A DNA stretch of 36,776 nt from Oscillospiraceae bacterium. GTDB lineage: Bacteria > Bacillota > Clostridia > Oscillospirales > Oscillospiraceae. The notes beneath the pieces were generated by a model that did not search any database, was not told the origin of the DNA, and was given only the letters and a program-made list of their open reading frames with translations. Made by a program: the position numbers and the translations under genes. Shown in pieces: positions 32,157-36,776 of the stretch. Numbering within the stretch: position 1 is the stretch's first letter; the number at the start of each line of letters is the position of its first letter. The DNA is taken from positions 1 to 36,776 of the forward strand of contig JAHHSI010000021.1 of assembly GCA_020025275.1 (NCBI GenBank), written 5' to 3'.

Positions 32157-33566
32157 ATGGAGCAGACACGCATCGAGCGGGATTCCATCGGTGAAAAAGA
32201 AATTCCGGCCGACGCCTATTATGGGGTACAATCTCTTCGAGCACTTGAAAATTTTTCCATCACCGGCAGCGGGATGCATAGCGAAATGATCCGCAGTCTT
32301 GCGGTCTTGAAGAAGGCGTGTGCGGTGGCCAATGCCCGGGCAGGGGTGCTGGACTGGAAGAGGGCGGATGCCATTTCGTGGGCGTGTGACCGCATTGCAG
32401 AAGGGGAGTATCACGAGCAGTTTATCGTGGACCCCATGCAGGGCGGTGCGGGGACGTCTATGAACATGAACGCCAACGAGGTTATTGCCAATGTGGCCAT
32501 TGAGCATATGGGCGGACAGCGGGGAGAGTACTCGCTTGTGCACCCCAATGACCACGTGAACTGCGGCCAGTCAACCAATGACGTGATCCCCACAGCGGGT
32601 AAGATGACGGCACTGGTTCTGATCCGGCGCTTGGAGAAGGAACTGGTGCTGCTGCGCACCGAGCTGGATCGCAAGGCGGTGGAGTTCGATCCGATCTTGA
32701 AAATGGGGCGGACGCAGCTGCAGGATGCGGTTCCTGTGCGGCTGGGGCAGGAGTTCCGGGCGTATGCTACCTCGGTATCTCGCGGGTTGGCCCGCGTGCG
32801 CCATGCGTCCCATGAATTGCTGACCATCAATCTGGGCGGAACAGCCATCGGAACAGGGCTGAACGCCGACGACACCTATTTTCACACCATTACGGAGATC
32901 CTTTCTTTCCACATGGACGCATCGTTTTCGCAGGCACGGGATCTCATCGACGCCACGCAGAACGTAGATTGTTTCGCTGCGGTGTCCGCAGCCGTGCGCA
33001 ACTGCGCTCTGGCACTCTCTAAGATTGCCAACGACCTGCGGCTTATGTCCTCCGGACCGCGGGCGGGCTTTGGAGAGATCAACCTGCCGGCGCGGCAGAA
33101 CGGTTCGTCCATCATGCCGGGAAAAGTTAATCCGGTGATCCCTGAGGTGGTCAATCAGGTGGCCTTCCGGGTTGTCGGCAACGATACGACCATTGCGATG
33201 GCGGTGGAGGCGGGCCAGATGGAATTGAATGCGTTTGAACCGGTGATTTTTTGCTGCCTGTTTCAGTCCATCGATCAGCTGGCCCGTGCCGTTCATACGT
33301 TTGCTGTCAATTGCGTTGCGGGGATCACGGCCAATGAGGACCGCTGCGAGGAGCTTCTGGAGTCCAGTGTGGGGATCGTCACGGCGCTCTGTCCGTATAT
33401 CGGCTATACCCGGGCGGCCTCGTTGGCTAAAGAGGCACTGGAAAGACAGGTGCCGATCCGCAAGCTGCTTTTAGAGCAGGAGGTGCTGACGGCCCAACAG
33501 CTGGAGTCCATCTTGAATGTCGACAACATGACACGCCCGGGAATTTCCGGGAAGGCGCCGTGGTAA
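32157..33566 (+). CDS. aspA: Aspartate ammonia-lyase (aspartase)
   Basis: A 469-residue enzyme that reversibly splits aspartate into fumarate and ammonia. The superfamily signature GSSIMPGKVNPVIPEVVNQV favours aspartase over fumarase, which usually has GKVNPTQ. The start TRIERDSIGEKEIPADAYYG and the ends of the active site, including GQSTNDVIPTA, are typical. I use the ATG at 32157 because AAGGAG lies nine bases upstream and the family N-terminus begins there; the longer open frame adds 32 residues unlike the family. It is divergent from nadABC and convergent with the murE-like gene. Confidence 0.95.
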   Translation: MEQTRIERDSIGEKEIPADAYYGVQSLRALENFSITGSGMHSEMIRSLAVLKKACAVANARAGVLDWKRADAISWACDRIAEGEYHEQFIVDPMQGGAGTSMNMNANEVIANVAIEHMGGQRGEYSLVHPNDHVNCGQSTNDVIPTAGKMTALVLIRRLEKELVLLRTELDRKAVEFDPILKMGRTQLQDAVPVRLGQEFRAYATSVSRGLARVRHASHELLTINLGGTAIGTGLNADDTYFHTITEILSFHMDASFSQARDLIDATQNVDCFAAVSAAVRNCALALSKIANDLRLMSSGPRAGFGEINLPARQNGSSIMPGKVNPVIPEVVNQVAFRVVGNDTTIAMAVEAGQMELNAFEPVIFCCLFQSIDQLARAVHTFAVNCVAGITANEDRCEELLESSVGIVTALCPYIGYTRAASLAKEALERQVPIRKLLLEQEVLTAQQLESILNVDNMTRPGISGKAPW

Positions 33567-33744
33567 GTTTTGAGAAATAGGCGGAGAAAACCTCTCCTTC
33601 GCTATGGTGTGGCAGTGAAGTTTCAGGATGGTGAGGCGATACGACCCGTTCTGAAAGGGGGGAAGAAGGGAGCATCTTGTGTTCCCGTATGTGTATGCAG
33701 CAGGCACCGGCGGATACATTGGAACATCGTTTTCTGTTATGAAA

Positions 33745-33779
33745 AAAATCGCCTTTGCCCACGGGGCAAAGGCGATTTT
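33745..33779. terminator. Bidirectional terminator between aspA and the murE-like gene
   Basis: A perfect 16-bp stem (33745-33760 with 33764-33779, loop ACG) has an A-tract on the left and T's on the right, so it can end transcription from both convergent genes. The 178 bases between the aspA stop and this stem contain no gene I can support. Confidence 0.88.
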
Positions 33780-33791
33780 CTATCGTCTGCG

Positions 33792-35297
33792 TTACTTGCG
33801 CGAAGTGGAGTTTTTCTCTCGCAGAGGCAGTATGCGCTGCGTGATCACGGGGTCCGATTCGTAGGGGAGGTAGACGCCGTTGACACGCTGCGTCGTCTCG
33901 CCGCCCTTACCGCCCAAGACCACCAGAGATCCCTGGGGGGCTTCCATTATCGCGCGTTCGACGGCGGCGGCTCGATCGGTTTCGATGATGATTTCGGCTT
34001 TCCCACCGGCTGCTGCCGCGGCAAGGCGCTGGCAGAGGTCTGCCGGATCTTCCAGATCCGGATCATCGGCCGTGAAAAAGACCCGGTCGGCTAATTGCCC
34101 GCAAATCTCGCCCACGCCCTGCAAACGCTGTGCCGAGCGTTGTCCGGCCATGCCGATGAGCACCGTGATATAGGCACCGGGATAGTCGTGCTGCAGCCCT
34201 TCCAGCACGGCCTGACAGCTGGTGCTGTTGTGCATATAGTTGATGAACACCGTGATCCCGCCGCCGGTATATACATCGGAACGCCCGGCCACGGCCACGC
34301 CCTGCAATGCCTCAGCGATGACATCCGGCGCCCCGCCCATCATGCGCCCCACGGCAATGGCGGCCATGGCGTTTTTGATGTTGAACAGGCCGTCCATGGT
34401 GATGGCGTAGGGATAGGTGCTGCCGCTGGCCTTTTCGGTGACGAAGAAGGCGTAACCGCTGGGCAGCTTGGATACGTCATGGAAGCGGAAATCACACTCC
34501 TCGCTCTCGCCCACGAGGCAGACGCGCCGGCAGTTGGCTTTGGCTGCGGCGTAGATCTCGTCAAAGTAATCGGTATCCCGGCAGATCACGGCGGTGTCGC
34601 TGTTCTCCAGAAGAGCGATCTTGCAGCGCAGGTAATCGACCATGTCGGGATGTTCATGGGGAGAGATGTGGTCCGGCCCAATGTTCAGAAAGACGCCGTA
34701 GGTGAAGTGCTGACCATAGGCGCGATCGACCTTATAGGTCTGGCTGGAGATCTCGATGGTGACCACAGGAAGTGCGTGGTCCCGGGCATCGGCAAAATAC
34801 TTCTGCATATCCAGCGATTCCGGTGTTGTCAGATGGGAGGCGATCACACCGCCGCCAACGTCACATTCCATGCCGGAGATCAGACCGGTTTTGCATCCGG
34901 CCACCGCCTCGGTGACAGCGTGGGCCATATAGGTGGAGGTGGTTTTCCCCTTGGTACCCGTAATGCCGATCAGGTCGAAGTGCTGGGAGGGCGTGTCATA
35001 AAACCAGCGTGCCGCCAGACTCTGTGCCTTGCGGACATCGCTGACGAGCAGACAGGGGAGCGGGATGTCGGGGAGTTCCGTTTCGCTCATATAGCATACG
35101 GCACCGCGTTCGGCGGCCATGCGGAGATATTCCGGCTTGAAACCGTACCCTTTGCAGATAAAAAGATCCCCGTCCCGGGTCTCCTTGGAGTTGTTGGACA
35201 GGCCGGAAAACGTGACTCCTGTCTGTGCAGGAGAAACCAAAAGTCCCTGCTGGTGCAGATAGGCCTCCAGTGTCCGGCTTTCTTTTAGTGTATTCAT
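33792..35297 (-). CDS. MurE-like Mur ligase (UDP-MurNAc-dipeptide ligase family)
   Basis: A 501-residue Mur ligase that looks closest to MurE, which adds the third residue to the peptidoglycan peptide. The N-terminal domain has GLSNNSKETRDGDLFIC, the ATP site is GTKGKTT (114-120), HLTTPES and the carbamylated-lysine candidate K226 are present, and GGKGGETTQ lies near the end. Two usual MurE motifs differ: the YAHTP block is YMHNS (354-358), and the DNPR motif that reads meso-diaminopimelate is DDPD (411-414). It may therefore use another amino acid or be a paralogue with a side role, so I give no symbol. GGAGGA lies four bases before the ATG. It is a single-gene unit. Confidence 0.82.
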   Translation of the reverse strand: MNTLKESRTLEAYLHQQGLLVSPAQTGVTFSGLSNNSKETRDGDLFICKGYGFKPEYLRMAAERGAVCYMSETELPDIPLPCLLVSDVRKAQSLAARWFYDTPSQHFDLIGITGTKGKTTSTYMAHAVTEAVAGCKTGLISGMECDVGGGVIASHLTTPESLDMQKYFADARDHALPVVTIEISSQTYKVDRAYGQHFTYGVFLNIGPDHISPHEHPDMVDYLRCKIALLENSDTAVICRDTDYFDEIYAAAKANCRRVCLVGESEECDFRFHDVSKLPSGYAFFVTEKASGSTYPYAITMDGLFNIKNAMAAIAVGRMMGGAPDVIAEALQGVAVAGRSDVYTGGGITVFINYMHNSTSCQAVLEGLQHDYPGAYITVLIGMAGQRSAQRLQGVGEICGQLADRVFFTADDPDLEDPADLCQRLAAAAAGGKAEIIIETDRAAAVERAIMEAPQGSLVVLGGKGGETTQRVNGVYLPYESDPVITQRILPLREKNSTSRK

Positions 35298-35376
35298 AGC
35301 TTCCTCCGTGATTCAGGCGGTCCTGCGGCGTCCGGAGCGGACAGGGCAGCACGGCGCAAACATATCAGTCTATATC

Positions 35377-35405
35377 TCTATATACTACCCCATCCTATCC
35401 GGCAA
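35377..35405 (-). promoter_or_regulatory. Possible promoter of the murE-like gene
   Basis: On the minus strand TTGCCG (35400-35405) and TATAGA (35377-35382) are separated by 17 bases, about 80 bases before the start codon. Confidence 0.5.
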
Positions 35406-35429
35406 GTAAAGAGGAATTTCACGGCCCTC

Positions 35430-35458
35430 TTGCACAAGAGAAAGAGATTTGATACAAT
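35430..35458 (+). promoter_or_regulatory. Possible promoter of the sortase gene
   Basis: TTGCAC (35430-35435) and TACAAT (35453-35458) are separated by 17 bases, 23 bases before the ATG. AAAGGGAGGG serves as ribosome site. Confidence 0.55.
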
Positions 35459-35481
35459 GAAAACGAAAGGGAGGGCCGCAT

Positions 35482-36213
35482 ATGAAAAAAGGACTCTACT
35501 ACGGAATACTGGCGGTATTGCTTATCATCTTTCTCTTTTCTGCCTACCAGATCGGGGACTATTTGTTGGAAAAATACCGCAGCGATCAGATGATCAACAG
35601 TGCCTCCAAATTTGTTACAGTGGAACAAGGGACGGCCACAGACGGAAAGCCGTCGGGTGATCCGGAGCGCATCGACGTGAACTTTGAGGAGCTGCGGAAG
35701 ATGAACTCGGATATTGTGGGCTGGATCTACTGCGCCAACACGAAGCTCAACTATCCCATCGTGCAGGGAGCGGATAATGACTATTATCTCCATCGCCTGT
35801 TGGACGGGTCGTGGAACAGCAACGGCACCATTTTCATGGATTACCGCAATCAGCCGGATTTCAGCGATCACAACACCATGATCCATGGGCATCATATGAA
35901 GAGTGGCGCCATGTTCGGGGAGCTGATCCAATACAAGAAACAGAGCTTCTACGATGAGCACCCCTATCTCTATATTATGACAGAACAGCAGACATATCGA
36001 TTGAACCTGCTGGCTGGCTGTGTTGTTGACAGCATCAGTGACATCTATACCACCCAACTTACGGAGGATATGCTCAACAGCTGTCTTTCCAACTCGACCT
36101 TTGCCTCCCAATTTTCTTATCAGGGAGGACGTCTGGTGACGCTTTCCACGTGCACCTATGAATATGACGATGCCCGCTATGTTGTGGTGGGGGAATTGCT
36201 TCCGGTGGAGTAA
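35482..36213 (+). CDS. srtB: Class B sortase
   Basis: A 243-residue cysteine transpeptidase that fixes surface proteins to the cell wall. An N-terminal membrane anchor covers about 7-25. The catalytic set is H137 (IHGHHM), C224 (TLSTC) and R232 (DDARYVVVGEL). The WIYCANTKLNYPIVQG and GTIFMDYRN blocks are typical of class B. No substrate with a sorting signal is seen in this window, so this is probably a housekeeping-type or orphan sortase. A terminator follows directly. Confidence 0.93.
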   Translation: MKKGLYYGILAVLLIIFLFSAYQIGDYLLEKYRSDQMINSASKFVTVEQGTATDGKPSGDPERIDVNFEELRKMNSDIVGWIYCANTKLNYPIVQGADNDYYLHRLLDGSWNSNGTIFMDYRNQPDFSDHNTMIHGHHMKSGAMFGELIQYKKQSFYDEHPYLYIMTEQQTYRLNLLAGCVVDSISDIYTTQLTEDMLNSCLSNSTFASQFSYQGGRLVTLSTCTYEYDDARYVVVGELLPVE

Positions 36214-36254
36214 AAAAATAACGGCGGAGCCTGAAGGGCTCCGCCGTATTATTC
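36214..36254 (+). terminator. Intrinsic terminator after the sortase gene
   Basis: A perfect 11-bp stem (36221-36231 with 36237-36247, loop TGAAG) is flanked by an A-tract and a T-rich tail, right after the stop. Confidence 0.85.
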
Positions 36255-36281
36255 TGTGTATATAGAGTGTCGGAATCAAAC

Positions 36282-36313
36282 AAAGGCTCCGCATCCGAAG
36301 ATGCGGAGCCTTT
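36282..36313 (-). terminator. Terminator of the last tRNA-Arg of the array
   Basis: A 13-bp stem (36282-36294 with 36301-36313) starts directly at the encoded CCA on the minus strand. It differs from the hairpin used by the other copies. Confidence 0.75.
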
Positions 36314-36389
36314 GGCACGCCGTGAGGGATTCGAACCCCCGGCCTTCTGGTCCGTAGCCAGACGCTCTATCCAGCTGAGCTAACGGCGC
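36313..36389 (-). tRNA. tRNA-Arg(ACG), copy 1 from the left (last transcribed)
   Basis: The reverse complement folds as a 77-nt cloverleaf with encoded CCA. The acceptor stem is GCGCCGT/ACGGCGT (one G-U). The anticodon stem TCTGG/CCAGA closes CTACGGA, giving ACG; the first base is expected to be edited to inosine by TadA. Its own promoter lies at 36416-36444. Confidence 0.95.
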
Positions 36390-36415
36390 TTGTGTTTTCG
36401 TCAAACAACTCATTT

Positions 36416-36444
36416 ATAATAGCATACTTTGAAGAAGAATGCAA
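36416..36444 (-). promoter_or_regulatory. Promoter of tRNA-Arg copy 1 (repeated at +211)
   Basis: On the minus strand TTGCAT (36439-36444) and TATTAT (36416-36421) are separated by 17 bases. The identical promoter occurs 211 bases further right at 36627-36655. Confidence 0.75.
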
Positions 36445-36493
36445 GAGCTGATTTGAAGAATTTGGAAAAATTTTGCTGCCCGTTGAGTGAACA

Positions 36494-36524
36494 AAAGCCC
36501 CACACCTTGCGATGCAGGGCTTTT
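36494..36524 (-). terminator. Terminator of tRNA-Arg copy 2 (repeated at +211)
   Basis: AAAAGCCC pairs with GGGCTTTT around a partly paired loop, directly after the CCA of copy 2 on the minus strand. The same hairpin lies after copy 3. Confidence 0.65.
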
Positions 36525-36600
36525 GGCACGCCGTGAGGGATTCGAACCCCCGGCCTTCTGGTCCGTAGCCAGACGCTCTATCCAGCTGAGCTAACGGCGC
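36524..36600 (-). tRNA. tRNA-Arg(ACG), copy 2
   Basis: Identical over all 77 bases to the copy at 36313-36389, with the same anticodon and encoded CCA. Confidence 0.95.
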
Positions 36601-36734
36601 TTGTGTTTTCGTCAAACAACTCATTTATAATAGCATACTTTGAAGAAGAATGCAAGAGCTGATTTGAAGAATTTGGAAAAATTTTGCTGCCCGTTGAGTG
36701 AACAAAAGCCCCACACCTTGCGATGCAGGGCTTT

Positions 36735-36776
36735 TGGCACGCCGTGAGGGATTCGAACCCCCGGCCTTCTGGTCCG
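36735..36776 (-). tRNA. tRNA-Arg(ACG), copy 3, cut by the window end
   Basis: The 3' 42 bases, up to and including the anticodon, are identical to copies 1 and 2. The 5' half lies outside the window. Confidence 0.9.

Larger units (their letters stand above)
36314..36776 (-). repeat. Tandem direct repeat, exact 211-bp period, each unit one tRNA-Arg transcription unit
   Basis: Copies of the tRNA start at 36313, 36524 and 36735, exactly 211 bases apart. The tRNA and the spacer behind each (promoter plus hairpin) are identical wherever two copies can be compared. The array continues beyond the window. The unit is promoter, tRNA and terminator, duplicated as a whole. Confidence 0.9.

Noticed and set aside
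34095..35288. 397-residue plus-strand open frame
   Set aside because: Antisense shadow of the murE-like gene.
36314..36776. Tandem repeat as a CRISPR array
   Set aside because: The 211-bp unit is a complete tRNA transcription unit and there are no variable spacers.

Overview
The window looks like a chromosomal segment of an anaerobic, endospore-forming Gram-positive bacterium of the Clostridia, most likely an Oscillospiraceae-type gut bacterium. The evidence is fairly GC-rich coding DNA, a SpoIVFA/SpoIVFB-like pair, ATP-type PEP carboxykinase, class B sortase, NiaR-controlled NAD synthesis and clostridial selenium-dependent molybdenum hydroxylase genes. The genus cannot be fixed from the sequence alone.

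Left edge (1-1800): a broken IS256-family transposase, then an AT-rich islet with one minus-strand gene for a DUF6615-like, possibly nuclease-fold protein. The islet lies between a tRNA-Pro(CGG) gene and a 12-bp copy of that tRNA's 3' end, the footprint expected of an element inserted into a tRNA gene. Housekeeping block (1873-16410, all plus strand): SpoIVFA-like M23 protein and SpoIVFB-like site-2 protease; a B12-binding radical SAM protein with its DUF2344 partner; rplS behind a structured leader; rbgA-rnhB-yraN-M19 dipeptidase-phosphoesterase; then the protein quality-control run tig-clpP-clpX-lon-engB. An unrecognised membrane-anchored Pro/Glu-rich protein follows, with its own promoter and terminator.

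Metabolic block (17880-27774): two molybdenum hydroxylases of different build. One is a single chain carrying [2Fe-2S] and Mo domains; the other is a three-subunit XdhA-XdhB-XdhC enzyme. They are accompanied by the maturation genes mocA (minus strand) and yqeB. YqeB and the MocA/YgfJ type mark the selenium-dependent molybdenum hydroxylase system, so these enzymes probably carry a labile selenium cofactor and act on purines or other heterocycles. pckA and a small unknown gene follow.

NAD and wall block (28338-36213): nadA-nadB-nadC-niaR form a minus-strand operon whose -35 box lies inside a 26-bp palindrome, the likely NiaR operator. aspA is divergent from it; aspartase makes fumarate, which NadB can use as an oxidant without oxygen. 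A divergent MurE-like ligase lacking the usual DNPR motif and a class B sortase gene are transcribed away from each other.

Right edge (36282-36776): a tandem array of tRNA-Arg(ACG) units with an exact 211-bp period, each with its own promoter and terminator, running out of the window.
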